The notes: generated by a model not told the origin, from the sequence alone. 64,000 bases of DNA from Brachypodium distachyon (GCF_000005505.3 NC_016131.3:18559501-18623500); one strand, 5' to 3'. Shown: positions 46,300 to 58,541, counted from the stretch's first letter. Translations and numbers: made by a program.

Positions 46300-48760
46300 A
46301 ATCTGTCACGTTTGTTTTCCATTTGCTTAACCAGTGTCCCAGTGCTACTCTAGTCCTGTGCACCCAAGAACCAAGAAGGCTACTGCCAGGATTTTGTCGA
46401 TCCTGCCGTTGTTCGACCCGAACATGCAGAGGCAATCATCTGTCGTAATCAAACGAAGTAGGAGTACTACAACAAGCCGCAGAACACTCCAACAGGTGTG
46501 CAATTTCAGTAAAGCACATGTGTCATATTTTTCCCTTGCAATCTCGGCCAGTCAACATCATATGTGTATGTTACTACTTTAGAAAAGCTGGTCATGCAAC
46601 CTGTAGACTTGCCAAAAGAGGAACGAAGCTGTTCATCCAAATTTACCACTAGTACAACCAACCAACGACGCACATTAACCTAAGCATGCACCTTAATTAA
46701 CCTGTGCCCTATGCACTTGGATCTTTAGCACTATTGTTCCTGTCCACGCAAGATGTACAAACTGCACTGCATGCTGCGTCTCACTTGTCGGCGCGGTGGC
46801 TGACGGAAGATGGGGATGCGTCATCGGCGGTGCGGAGCCTCCACGCGAAGAGGTAGTCTCTGGCCTCGCAGTGCAGCCGGGTGACGTCGCACGCCGCGTG
46901 GACGGAAGCCCGTTCGCCGCCGCGCAGCTCCCACTCGATCTTGGCCGCGCACGAGAACCCGCCGTTTTGGGACTCCGGCATCATCGCCGCGGCCGGCACC
47001 ACCAGCGCCACCTCGCCGCTGATCCTCCTGGACGCCGCCGCGGCGGCTAATGCGCTCAGCCACGCGCACTCTGGCGCGCCCACCATCTTCTTGTAGGCGT
47101 CGTTGACGAGGCGGACGCGGTTGCTCGAGTCGGACACCAACGCCGGGAGCGCGTCGGCCTCCAGCGCCGCCTCCACCTCCTGCGCCGTCTTGGACGATGC
47201 CGCGTAGGTGTTGTCGTTGTTGGTTCCGGCGACGGCGCAGACGGGCTCGAGGATGTGGACGGTGGAGCCCAAGGGCCGGACGGCCCGTGGAGAGATCACC
47301 TTGGGCTCCAGCAGCTTCCGCAGCAGGTCGCGTTCCACGGGCACGTCCCTGTTGTCATCTTCTTCGGGCGCCGGCATCTCGGTCGAGAGCCTCGTCAGGT
47401 TGCCAGCGCTCGCGGGCGCCAAGGACAGGCATGCACTGCCGGCCCTCATGGCCGTGGACACGACGGCGTCGGTGGGCGCCGCGCACCCGAGCGGCGGCGC
47501 CGGGTACGGCACCACCGCCGTCCTCTTCCTCCTGGCCGCGGCGGCATGCGGCGGCGGGGGCACCGGCGGCGCGACGCTCGGGCGGCCGCGCTTCCGCGCA
47601 CGGTACGGCCTGGCCTGCAGGTGGGACAGCACGCGGCTGGTGCCGGCGCCGGCGCCGCCGATCGGCTGCTGCGTCGGCATGGCGGAAGGCGGCTTGGGCG
47701 CGATGGGGCGGAACCTTGCGAGGATCTCGTTGGCCTTGACGGCCATGTCCGCCGGCTGCACCAAGGCCATGGCGAGCGGTCGAGCTGCAGATCGAACGGA
47801 TCCAGTCGCCCAGAGCAGTTCACGGAGACCGAGCACGGCCGTTTGGTGTGGTCGGGTTGCAGTGGCCGTCGCGGGGTTAAGAAGGCGGGGGCGGCCAATC
47901 GGATGCCCGCAGAGGGAGGGGGCACGTGGGAGCGAGGGGCGGGGTACGTGGGCGAGCGGGCAGGACGGGGACGACACGTAGGCGGAGGCGAGTCGCGGGG
48001 GCGCGCAGCCTGCTGCATTGGAGAGGGTGCAGCCATGCGCCGCGGCTTCCAGTGGCGTCCGGTCCAGCCAGGCCAGTGAGAGGGGCGTCAGGCGTGTGAC
48101 GGAATGGGGCGAGGCACGAGTGCCAACTTTGCGTTGCGTGCGAGCCGTAAACGCCTTTTTTTTGCCGCTACGGCTCGTTCGTTCCATCGCGCACTCGGGT
48201 TCGCCGCCGCCCACAGGTCCCAACCCGGTCGTCCCCCGTGGCGCGTCCCGGCGCGGGTACTGGACTCTTTGGTAGGTTTCGATGGCAGGAACTGCGACAT
48301 TGGCCGCCAGTTAACCGGCTACTCCATCGGCGGTGACATTTTTTTTAAACTTAGGCCGTGGCAAGTTAATCAGGGAATCACATCTCAAGCGCTGGCAGTC
48401 GTGGAGAATGGTACTAGCAGTGGACTGCCATGTTTGGCATAGCAGCCTCCCTCACCAACAACCAACGCCGAAACCGCTTAAGCTAGATAGAGTTGGATAT
48501 ACATCTCCACGCTTGCTGATGATCATAATGTGTAGACTTTACATATACATACAAATCAGCGTGACTAATCAGGATATCATCATCTAACTCTATCGTCCAA
48601 CCAACCGAGATAAGAATTGGTGACGTACACTCTTGAGGACATGGCACATGGAAAGACTGCACATTACGTGTTCCTCAAAAAAGGACTGCACATTACGTGC
48701 GCTCGCGCGCGTACGTCGAACGCACCGTCTAATTCCTAGCCAGATTGAACTTTAGATTTA
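46300..48760. repeat. Segmental duplication, copy B (DUF7950 block)
   Basis: Second copy of the block at 41860-44960, same orientation, with the intact gene. Its upstream far segment at 48440-48740 corresponds to 44640-44930 of copy A. Confidence 0.85.
46781..47770 (-). CDS. DUF7950-type plant protein with AT-hook-like motif, copy B
   Basis: Intact single-exon gene of 329 residues of a plant-specific family of unknown biochemical function. The start MALVQPADMAVKANEILARF is conserved with copy A. An AT-hook-like core KRGRP (60-64) and nearby RRKR suggest nuclear location or DNA contact. The middle has VERDLLRKLLEPKVISPRAV. The C-terminal domain runs from LVNDAYKKMVGAPECAWL through RRISGEVALV and FSCAAKIEWE to CDVTRLHCEARDYLFAWRL, the DUF7950 pattern as I remember it. 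ATG at 47770 is in GGCCATGG context. The frame is open upstream to 48223, but that part lies in promoter-like sequence and is not homologous to a protein. Very high G+C. Confidence 0.8.
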   Translation of the reverse strand: MALVQPADMAVKANEILARFRPIAPKPPSAMPTQQPIGGAGAGTSRVLSHLQARPYRARKRGRPSVAPPVPPPPHAAAARRKRTAVVPYPAPPLGCAAPTDAVVSTAMRAGSACLSLAPASAGNLTRLSTEMPAPEEDDNRDVPVERDLLRKLLEPKVISPRAVRPLGSTVHILEPVCAVAGTNNDNTYAASSKTAQEVEAALEADALPALVSDSSNRVRLVNDAYKKMVGAPECAWLSALAAAAASRRISGEVALVVPAAAMMPESQNGGFSCAAKIEWELRGGERASVHAACDVTRLHCEARDYLFAWRLRTADDASPSSVSHRADK

Positions 48761-49129
48761 TTACTGCTGCTAGTACGTGTATACCCATAGTAACCGGCTC
48801 AACCGCACAAGTAGGTGCAGGAGTAACCGGAGCGAGCATGGGTCTACGTGGTATGTAGAATTAGAAACAAAAGATGCAATATTTGTTCCCAGGGTGGACC
48901 AAAATCAACCAAATTTATCACAAAATCAATATGAAGAAACTTTTTATGGCTGTCTACACGTAGTCAAAAATTCTTTCTTGATTCTCTGTTGCAAAACATG
49001 TCTGCAGTTGAGCGATTCCCTGAAACTATAATCATGACTATAATACTCCAAGGTGAGTAAATAAGTACTTATTCGTCCAAGGTGCTGCATCAAATCATTT
49101 ACATGTTCGGTGGACACCCTGGATACTGT
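47771..49129. other. Upstream region of DUF7950 copy B and spacer
   Basis: The first 550 bases are G+C rich and match the upstream region of copy A. Then follows AT-rich spacer. No gene recognised. Confidence 0.4.
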
Positions 49130-49247
49130 GACAATAGTAATCTCCTAGATTCTTGACTCAAATTTGTTCAAATATGAATGTATCTATTTCTTAAAAAGCG
49201 TCCAGATACATGTAATATTTCGACAACAATTTAGGATCGGAGTGAGT
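49130..49247. mobile_element. Stowaway MITE remnant
   Basis: The core ATCTATTTCTTAAAAAGCG and CCAGATACATGTAATATTTC, and the right end GGATCGGAGTGAGTAC, are typical. The left terminus is degraded. Confidence 0.55.
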
Positions 49248-51685
49248 ACACCATTGGAATGCGATTAAATTCATTTAACAGAGAAAATTCATTTAATAGA
49301 GGAGATTCGTTGGCGGACCACCGGGGGAGTTTTGCCATGGTCGATTTCACCCACCATGGGAAAACACACACGAGAAGGATTGAGCCGCCACCACCGCTGC
49401 GCTAGCCCTACCATCCGTAGCTACCGTGCAACCCCGCCGCCTCACCCTATCCTAGCCGCTACTGGCGTTCGCCGCCATCTATGCCATCCCTCTTATGCCC
49501 GAGAGGCACCATCTCCATGAGTGTCGACCAACCCCCCTAAACTCTAAACTTAGCAGTTGGACTTACCCCGATGGGGCTTATCACCGTCCTGATGCGATCT
49601 CTGCCTCATCTCTGTCGTCGCCTCCGCTTTGGCTTAGTCACCGTCTCACCATCGCTAGCGTCACCGTGGCTGGCCGCGGCGTCGCCATCTCCGGTTCTGA
49701 GCCCGAATCGCCTGCGATGTTGTTGCGAGCCTGCCGCGGCTTTGCTGGCTCCTGCTAGCGTTGAATCGTGAGAAAGATGGGGGGGGGGGATAAAAGGCGA
49801 GGTAGTGATAAAAAGAAGATAAAACGATAAGGAAGTGAGAGAGGGTGGGCCCATGTCAAATATGTATCTAAAATCGACCACGCCGCACACGGCATTTAAT
49901 ACGCCTTAAGCCTGAAGCAATTTGCTGCCGGTTGATGAGAAAATCAACCTAGCTAGGAAGGAAAAAGACCAAAACTTTCTTTTTGTCGGTAAAATGCACT
50001 CGCAATCTTATAACTATTGGAAGTGTGGCATGTTGGTCCTAATTTTATAAAATTCCATATTTGGGTCGTAGTTTAATTTAAGTCGCACATCACCGGTCCT
50101 AAATGCTTTGGACAACACTGACCGATCAAGTGAAGCTTTGACTGCCGTCACGTTGCTAAGGTCGTTAGGTGGGAGATTTCCCGCCATTCAAATGTTGTGG
50201 AAAATTGTAAATATGTCATTATAAATAACGGTCTTCTCTTCTATGCTCCTCTTTATTACTCTGCGACTGATCCTCATCATCTTACTATGCTGTCTCCTCA
50301 CTGTCCTTCAACGCTCGCGGGATCTCGAACCCTAAAATAGTCTTGGAGATTGCTTGTCTCCACATCTGGTTGAACCGGGAATTTTGTTGACAGGCCTTTG
50401 AAAGACGCAAGTATTTTGGCCTATTTGCATAATTTATACCACCGGTTAGTTAGTCAACGTGGCAGTTGAAGTGCCAACAGGACGGTCAACGGCTCGTCGA
50501 TCACGATTAGGACCAACTATGTACAACTTAGGTTAAACAAAGATCATATAGTAGAATTACTGAAGACTGCTGTTGGTTTGATTTTCCTCTTTCCCGATAA
50601 AAAAAAGACTGCTGTTGGAGAGAGGCCGCTAGCTTCGCCTGTCCCATCCGCCTATTGGGGGAGCAGACGCTACCATAGCCCAAGAACCCAACCCTAGTGG
50701 ATTCGGCCTCACTACGTGACCTACCGCCGCCATGTTCGACCTTCAGCGCTGCTGCCAGGCCCGTGTAGAGGCCTGCGACTGCACGCACCATGCCGCCTCG
50801 CGAGTTCAGGCCTCACGCCGCTTCCTTGATCTTCTTCTCAGCCGACAGCCGCCGCAACCAGAGCCGAAGAGCCCATCCCTACTGGAGCTGACGCCATCGA
50901 GGCCTCGCAATGTTGCCCCAGGGCTACGCGCCGCCACCTCCTAGCCGCCCTCTTCTTCTGCGCCGGGCGACCAAAACGAACGTTGATGCGGTGTGCTGGT
51001 GAGGTTTGCTGCATTTCCTCCACACTACCCCAACAATTACCAGTAGTAATCTTGATGCGGCATGCCTTTGGTAACTACCGAGATGGATTTTGTGGAGATC
51101 CTCTGATAATGATATGGGAAATTATTTTTTGAGGAATAATGATATGGGGAATGATTCTTTTGTTTTGACTAATCTTGTCCTTTGCGTTTGCTAATTTTAG
51201 CAAGCTTTATTCTTCTTGGAACTATATTTGTAGTATTTCCCAAGTAACTAATTGGTAATCAAAGGTTGAGAGGTTTGATTGCACTCTTTTAGTATGTCAT
51301 CTATTTTGGAACAGAGGTAGTATTTTTTTCTTCAATGTTCAATTATGATTTGGTTGAAGTTCAATCTTTCCCCCCTTGTACACTCTTAGAACACTATGAA
51401 CAATGCTAGGATAAGCAGTCATGATCAAGAATTGGCAGGCATAGGTTCCTGTTTTATAACCTTTATGGTGGTCAAAGTGTCAAACTACTTTCCGGAAGTA
51501 AATGTTTGATATCGGAGATAGCTGTAGTACTGCTAATGCTATGCATTTAACCCTGAATTTAGGTGTGTGAGCTTGCATGTGCCTGCTTGCATGCTATTTC
51601 TGTCTATTTTTCCACTTTTTTTTTGTCTTTGTGTCTTCTATTTAACTTCAGATTGCTGGAGATCCTGCAGTACTGAATTAGTGCG
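49248..51685. other. Intergenic, possible Mutator-like remnants
   Basis: At about 49337 GGTCGATTTCAC and at about 49880, inverted, GGTCGATTTTAG bracket a G+C-rich 550-bp core. At about 50030 and 50510 TTGGTCCTAAT occurs in opposite orientation around a 480-bp segment. Both resemble decayed inverted-repeat elements. Open frames at 49606-49890 and 50732-50944 are unrecognised. No AAK-domain exons of the downstream NAGS pseudogene were found here. Confidence 0.35.
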
Positions 51686-51689
51686 ACTA

Positions 51690-54600
51690 ATTTTCTTTGT
51701 CAGAGAAGAGGGGTAGTTAATCGTATTGCTTATGGATTTACTGGTGAAGTTAAGAAAATAGATGTTTTGGGATAAAAAAAAGAGAAAGGCTTGATAGCTA
51801 TGCATATATTATATGAAAAGTTATGGATTTACTGGCGAAGTTAAGAAAATAGATGTGCGACTAATTTTCTTTCTGTCTTCTATACGTAACATTGTTTATC
51901 TGAAGTTATGCATATATTATATGAAAAGTATGTGCAAATGTCCTATTTCACTTTAAAGTTGCAAAAGAATTACGAAACATTTTTGTATCTCTAATTTATA
52001 TGTTGTGGCTAGCCTTCTAAACAATTATGTTCCTTTGTATAGAAACATTCAGCACTGATGAAGTAGCCATCACATTTGCTTTAGCCATAGAGGCGGCTAA
52101 GCTAAGCTTATCTGCGTTGTGGATGGTCAGATATTCGATGAGCATGGATCAGTCATTCACTTAAAGTCTCTCGAGGAAGCTGATCAGAAAGCGTGCTAAC
52201 CAAAGTAATATTGCTGCAAGTTATGTCAAGGTTGGGGATGAGGAGGACCATGAGCCATCTTTGAGCGGGAGGGGCCATCTAATGGGTATGCTGCTTCTTT
52301 TTAAAATGGTTTGGGTTTTAACAATGGATCTGGTATCTATTCCGGTGAGCAAGGGTTTGCTATTGGTGTTGAAGAGCAATTAAGCAGCTCAAATGGCTAT
52401 CTTTCTGAGTTGGCTGCAGCAACTTATGTATGCCATGTAAGTGTTGTACCTTTCACTCGTCATTCTTGATTAAGTTAAATTCTGTGGTTCTGATTTAATA
52501 TTTATTAGTTTTCTACTGAGCATATGCAGACTTCTCTGTATTTGAAATGGTGCCCTCCACAGAGTTCCAAATTTGTTTTCTGAATTTTCTATTTGCATCA
52601 GGTATTCTTGTTTAATGTAATTGCTGATACAGTATTATAGTGTCATGCTGCTACGCGAGTTTCTCTTATTATGGTTTGAAGTGTTGGCAGCAGTCCTGAT
52701 CAAGCAATACTCGTATTACCATAAGTGTTCCCTGACTATGAAAGCTAGTAAGCAACATAAGGAACCCCTTTTCTTAGCGTGTCACTATTTTGCTGTAGTT
52801 TGGCTAGATATGTATAAGCTTGCCGAGGACTACAGTATGGTAGTATGCAGGTATCTGAAACTGACATATGTATTAGAGCTTCAGTGTAGTTTGAGAAGGA
52901 GGTGGCATGTCCTGAGACACTTGCATTTGCTCTTTTAATAAAGTGGACAATATTCCTTCAAACAGTGAACTACTCAAACCCTGTTTATAATGAAGTTTAA
53001 GCTTCAAAGTTTGATGACAGCCTCTATTGCTATAAGTTATCTTACATTTGTTTTTCCATATGCCAGGGTGGCGTTCAAAGAGTTCATATCATAGATGGAT
53101 GAGTTGATGGATCACTGCTATTAGAACTGTTCACAAGAGATGGCACAGGGTGAATGATAGCAAGGTATTTTGAAGGTCATTTCTTATCTAGATAAGGACA
53201 ATCGGCCCGGCTTATTATTACATAAGTGTAGTCCAATACACAAAGCCAATGCTCCAGTGCCTGCTTTATTCTTCTATCGACTTAGGTGCATCTCATAAAC
53301 TGATTAACATCTTTCTGTTTGCTATTCTTAATTCCGATAAGTACTTGAATGTAAGAAACCAGACAAATCTAATAGTTGTCTATACTGACAAACAAAGATG
53401 TACGCGCATTCTACTTATGTGCTGACTTGGATTGATTGATAAGGCACTGGGAAAAGAAAACTAACTACCTTGTATCACGCCCGAGACACTATGATCTACA
53501 TGTCGCTATTCATGTGAGCCACACAAATAGTTTTTTTTGCGAGCTTTTAGCGTTGCTCCATGATATATGTCAAGGCTGAAGATATCACTGGGGATAAGTT
53601 GTTTGGTAAGTTCAGTGCTACTTGCTATTTGGCGTTCTTTTTTACGAAAGGCAGACAGCGCTGCTTTCAGTATATTAAGGAGAGTTACAGAGAATAACAA
53701 AACAATCCGAGATGGCTTATACGACGATCATCGCCACAACGAAGCACACATGCATCGCAAGAGGAGCATTCCTAATGCCATCGAAAGGCCACATAACACT
53801 GGGACATTGCAACGCACACAAGCATCTACGCCAACTCAACTGTCATCACCACGGCCAACAGAGCAACAGGCCAACGAGTGTAGACGATATGGTCGAAGGA
53901 CCTCACACCACCGAGACAATGTCGAAGGGCGTTGCGAAGTCGAGACCTCACCGCACACGAACCTTGACCGCCGCAGGACAACCCCAAGGATTGTGAATAG
54001 AAGCTGGCCATTCACTTCGTCGAAAGGCACTGAATAGCTGAGGCAACACCAGGAACACGAAACTCTTCACGAAGCATGAACATGAGATCGACGACAATCG
54101 AAGAACGAAGCCAGGAAAGGCCGCTCCCCGAAATCACCAACACCACCCCACCTGCAAGGAATCCACAGATCCAAGGCAACGTCTCCAAGGAGCATGCAAC
54201 ACAACGGTGTCGCCGTTGCCCGGTCCACACAGGACCTAGGGTTTTCACCCGGATCTGAGGAAGAGACCACCACAATGCCTCCATGAAGGGATACGGCACC
54301 AGCGGGCGTCGTCATTGCAGGGGCCGACGAACGCCGGCCTGAGATTTACCCCGGCCTCTCCCATCCATGGCGGGGAACAGCAAGAGGCGACCAAGGGGGA
54401 AGGGAACCGGTGGCCTAAGCCGCAGACCACCCACGGCGAGGGAAGCAACATACCACCATGGGGGGCGCCACCCCAGAATCCCAGGCCGGTCAGCACCGAG
54501 CCTGCCGCCGAAGGAGTTGCAGCCGTCCAGATCCAGGCGAGAAACCTCAGATCCAGGCGAATGCCGCTACCCCGGCCAACCGCCGCCTGCCACCGGGCAT

Positions 54601-55250
54601 GGAACACGCACGACGGCGCGCGCGGCGCCCTCGCTACTGCTCCAGCCAGGTCAGGCCGCCCGCTGCGCCGAAGACCGCTGCTCGCCGGAAGAAGCCGGCC
54701 CAGTACCCGCCCGACCACCGCCTTTGGAGGAGGACGGGAGCCGCCGCCACCGTGGCGAGGCCGGCGGCAGCGGCGGCAGAGAGGCGCGTGGGGAGGGAGC
54801 TTGGCGGGGGCTTGAGATGACGTTTAGAAGGAGGCATTATCCCTTGGTCCAATTGATATGTACCTTTATCCTTCCCTCGTCTCATTTTATGGAGGGTTTA
54901 TCATCCATGATTAATAGCATTAGGCTCTATTACATTCCGAGTTTCATAAAAAAAAAAGGAGGTTGTGATGCACTGGGTGTAGATTTTGGCCCTCAAATCA
55001 AGTTAATGAATTGGGATGATGCTTTCACATGGCTTCATTCTGACCGGTTATATGACAACTATTCAAGTGGAATGGTCACATGGGCGAAAGACATTAGTTC
55101 AAGCTTTTCATATGGTGCTTAGTTTTGAAATGATGCAGGTTTGTACGCTGTGGCTTGTCTGAGTGCTCGATTGAATCTATTCCTGAGCAGAGAAGAAACC
55201 ATATCAATCTGTCGTGTGGATCAAAGTATTCTATAAAGAAGCTGCGGTGA
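51690..55250 (+). pseudogene. NAGS: N-acetylglutamate synthase (NAGS) pseudogene
   Basis: Plant NAGS catalyses the first step of arginine synthesis in plastids. Decayed exons are readable in order. About 51710-51770: GVVNRIAYGFTGEVKKIDV, with part repeated at 51822-51855. 52047-52435: EVAITFALAIEAAKL, then in another frame VVDGQIFDEHG and LKSLEEADQ, then IAASYVKV, GDEEDHEPSF and YLSELAAATYVCH with an intact GTAAGT donor. 53068-53190: GGVQRVHIIDG, stop, then VDGSLLLELFTRDGTG, stop, MIA. 55139-55250: FVRCGLSECSIESIPEQRR to a normal stop. Frameshifts and stops occur in several exons. The N-terminal kinase-fold exons and the acetyl-CoA-binding GNAT exons are missing. A retroelement-like block (53640-54830) lies in between. 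Assignment rests on remembered NAGS motifs in the correct order. Confidence 0.78.
53640..54830 (-). mobile_element. Retroelement-like insertion inside NAGS pseudogene
   Basis: Base composition changes sharply here. Read on the minus strand, a G+C-rich 5' part (54830 down to about 54000) leads to a 3' end of AT-rich sequence resembling the tail region of the LINE at 60605 (TATTAAG near a pyrimidine run). Open frames on both strands exist but show no RT or gag signature. I infer a non-autonomous or 5'-region LINE-like copy. Borders are approximate and no target duplication was proven. Confidence 0.45.
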
Positions 55251-56991
55251 TAGCATGTTGGTCTTACTGCCAACAATTTTGTTGGCAGTTTGACAGGACT
55301 TGCAAAGAACATTGTGGAACTTAACGGGGTATCAGCTCTGGTGAAAAACCAATGTTTTGTTTTGTTATCAGTTATAATTTCAGAAAGAAATATAACAATG
55401 ACTTTTGATAGTGGTTTTGGATCTTTTTTTACATGAATGCAAAGGAACTTTGTGCTACAATATAAATGCAAAATGGAGTTATATGCTATGCAAATCCCAT
55501 CATGAAGCAATGTAGAAATGCCAAATGGAGTTATATGCTACCCTGATCAAGTCTACCTGATCACTGTGAAGAATCGGTTGTGGAACATACTCTACACAAA
55601 TCTTTTAAGAGTACTCTCAAAAGAAAACAGTGGAGAGTATCTCTTGGTGGCCAATCACTCATTATCATTCAGAAAGATAGGGTACAGGTTTGCACATGCC
55701 AGCTAGATTGGCTGTTTTCTTTCCATTCTGTTGGTTCCAGCAAGATTTGGATGTAAAAGCTTGGAAAGCGAGCCTTCCGTTTGATTCCTATGCTGATTTC
55801 CTTTTGCTCTGATTCAGAGGCGTTTCTATCTTTTCTGCTCCAGATAGCAAATGAAAGGAAAACTTTGTGGCATGATTTGCTACTTATATGAGATGCTGAT
55901 ACGGACTGCACATGCATGCATGAATGAAGAAGGAGCCGGCAGCAAGTTAGAGAGGAATAAATTTCATGGCTGGTTATTCCCTCGAAAGGATGAGAGCCAC
56001 ATGGTGGTGCCTCCATTTTGGGGCGTGATGGGTACATGTTGTAGTAGTATGATTTTAGGCAACCTAATGTCTTCGGTTGCTTAGATATCGGGATGACAGG
56101 CCGCCGGTGCGTTCAGGGTGACGTGGCTTATTTGTGCAGCCTGGCTACTCAAAAAGAAGAAGATGGCGCACACATCATAGCTTCTCATAGAAAGAAAATG
56201 TGGCTAGGCTTGTACCGTTCTTCGGTTGGTTGGCCTTCAGTATATGATTTCTTCTTATCGGAGAAGCTATCATTCAAAGCAGCGGAATATAGAAAGCAAA
56301 AGATTTTGCTGTCAAAAAAATAAATAAAGCAAAATATTTTCTTTTCTCGGACAGCACTCTACTTAGGATTGTATTACTTCAACGTGTTCAACCAGGGAGA
56401 ATTTCAGTTAAATGTTAATCCATTTAAAATATATTTTGTATATCCAGCAACTTGGAGATGTAGATTGCCGAGTGTTGATCTGAAGGTTTGGAAATGTGAC
56501 TGTAATATAATACGAGTATTGTAGTGTCAGCGTTGTTGCTTGCTGGTGTTCGAATGGAACAAGACTTAGGTTATACGGAGTACTAATAGACAGAAATTGC
56601 AACATAGGTTATTGAAAATGGCCACGTTGTGTGTTTCAAGGCCAGGCATATATTCCTGCCAGCTGCTGCAACGACCAGTCTGGCAACGACCAACTGCACA
56701 AGGTCTGATTCGAAGATTCGAATACGGCGCAGTCACGCATGACCAACCGAGCTGCTAAACGCGACGGCGCAGACGTTAGCATCAATTGAGACTCGCCAGA
56801 AAAAGATCAAACCGCAATCCATTATCCTGAGTTGAATTCCACCACCAGACACAGAAACAGATGTTCATAATAAACATTGTAGTAAAAACACGAAGGTGAA
56901 CAATGCCCAACAAGAAATGATTTAAGCTACGGGCTCAGTTCCAGATCCACGGGGTTGAACAGGTCCGATGTCGCCGTCTTTTCTGCTCTCC
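55251..56991. other. Intergenic, no gene recognised
   Basis: AT-rich. The segment AAATGGAGTTATATGCTA occurs twice (about 55471 and 55521). Small frames 55518-55706 and 55851-56084 have no recognisable signature. The 3' UTR of the minus-strand CYSTM gene probably occupies the last 150-200 bases. Confidence 0.4.
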
Positions 56992-58427
56992 TCAAAAGCA
57001 GGCGTCCAGGAGACAGCAGCAGCAGAGGGCGGCCAGGCTGTTGCAAAATATCACGGGAGGGAGAATCATGAGTCATGACACAGATCATCGAAAAGCACAC
57101 AGATCATCGAAAAGCAAGAGAAGTACAAGTTCAATAATACTGGCATTTGCGACAAAAGTAGTCCTATGGTACTGACATTTGCAAGAGATATTTGCAACTT
57201 GCAAGACCATATGCCTAGCTGATACCTGTGGCTATAATAATCACCATACATTATGCTCCCACGCCTAACCATCGATTGCATATTATAGAATTATACAAAG
57301 TAGTAATCCTCCGTCAAATATTAAGTATCTCAAATTTATCCAATGCATCAATGCTTAAAAAATGTCTAGATACATGTAATATTTCGACATTTAACATGAG
57401 ACGGAGGAAGTACTCCGCGCGTGAGAATCTGCCTAATCTTTGGGGAGCGGATAGGCGTTCTTTGGTACTAGTGGCGCGTCAACGGCAATATTGTTTTTCT
57501 AGTTGCCTGTTTCCAAAGGAATCTCAAAGCCGCCTATTTTTATACTACTATTAAAAAGTTCTTATCTCTACCCAGTCCAAAACAACCACCAAACGCATGT
57601 GAAACGCTCTACAAAAATATCGTGACTGAGGAGACCCTTTTTCCTCGGTTAGTGACTACTGACTCCTGACTCTTAACTTTAGTTTCGCGTCCCAGCCGTC
57701 CATCTAAGATCGGACGGTTTACCCAGCAAGAAAGAGAGAGAGGACAACCCCTCGCCGCAGAGAATACGTGTTCGCTTTTGCGTGGGGCAGCCGACACGTC
57801 GTTGGTCACCACGAGCGCTCTTGGCCTTTTCCCAAGAGTTCGGTCACGCGTCAAGTCACGGCCCCACCGGAGCAAACGTGCACGTGACGGCGACCGGCAG
57901 GGAAAGCTCGCCGTCGCCAGCGGCGTCCAGATCTGACCCGGTGGTTTCTGAGTTTCAAACTTTTCTAGACAAGCCGTGGACCTCTGATCTAATAATCAAG
58001 TAGTACTGGCACATGCGGGGAGATAAATTAAGGAGCTGAGGTGAGGTGAGGCGAGGCGCGTACCATCCCTCCATGAAGGAAGGCCCGGAGCTCTGGTGCT
58101 GCTGCTGCGGCGGCGGCTGCGCGTACTGCGGCGGGTAGCCCTGCTGGGGGTAGCCGGCCGGCGGGTAGCCCTGCGCCGGCGGTGGGTAGCCTGCCGGTGG
58201 GTACCCCGGCGGCGGGTAGCCGTCCTTCCCCGGGTAACCTGATGAAAAATCAGAGATCCACACGGCGAGATTCAGTTTAATTACCGGCCACACGCAAAAA
58301 GAAGGGAAGGAACACCACAAGAGAACAACAAAATCAAGAGAAATCGATACGGATGGCGACGGGAATCAGGATGGGCACCTTGCTGCGGCGGGACGCCGAC
58401 GGGGGGCTGCTGGTTGTAGTAGCTCAT
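56992..58427 (-). CDS. CYSTM (cysteine-rich transmembrane module) protein, WIH-like
   Basis: Three exons: 58379-58427, 58064-58238 and 56992-57037, GT-AG, in frame to 89 residues. The N-terminus MSYYNQQPPVGVPPQQG is followed by a YPP/GYPP repeat region (YPPPGYPPAGYPPPAQGYPP) and a Gln-rich stretch. The last exon, with a Cys codon split by the intron, gives the tail CLAALCCCCLLDACF. That Cys-rich hydrophobic end is the CYSTM module, thought to be tail-anchored in membranes and often stress-induced. Length and exon layout fit grass homologues. The last exon is only 46 nt and was found by motif, not by an open frame. A TATA box lies about 115 bp upstream. Confidence 0.92.
57306..57410. mobile_element. 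Stowaway MITE in the second intron of the CYSTM gene
   Basis: 105 bp between TA dinucleotides. The left end CCTCCGTCAAATATTAAG and the right end ACATGAGACGGAGGAAG are inverted. The core contains TCTAGATACATGTAATATTT, shared with the remnant at 49200. Confidence 0.8.
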
Positions 58428-58541
58428 CTTCTCCGCCTCGCTCTCCGAAGGTTGCTGGTTCCTTTGCGGCGATAGAATCGGGAGCGGATGGCTTTGCTGT
58501 TGCTGTGGTTTGATTGTTCAGGCGTTTGGGGTCAGGTGGAA

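Noticed and set aside
47771..48223. In-frame N-terminal extension of DUF7950 copy B
   Set aside because: Not shared as protein with copy A and located in promoter-like sequence. The conserved start MALVQPAD is at 47770.
54245..55122. Overlapping long frames on both strands inside the NAGS pseudogene region
   Set aside because: They lie in G+C-rich retroelement-like sequence with no domain signature; length is explained by composition.
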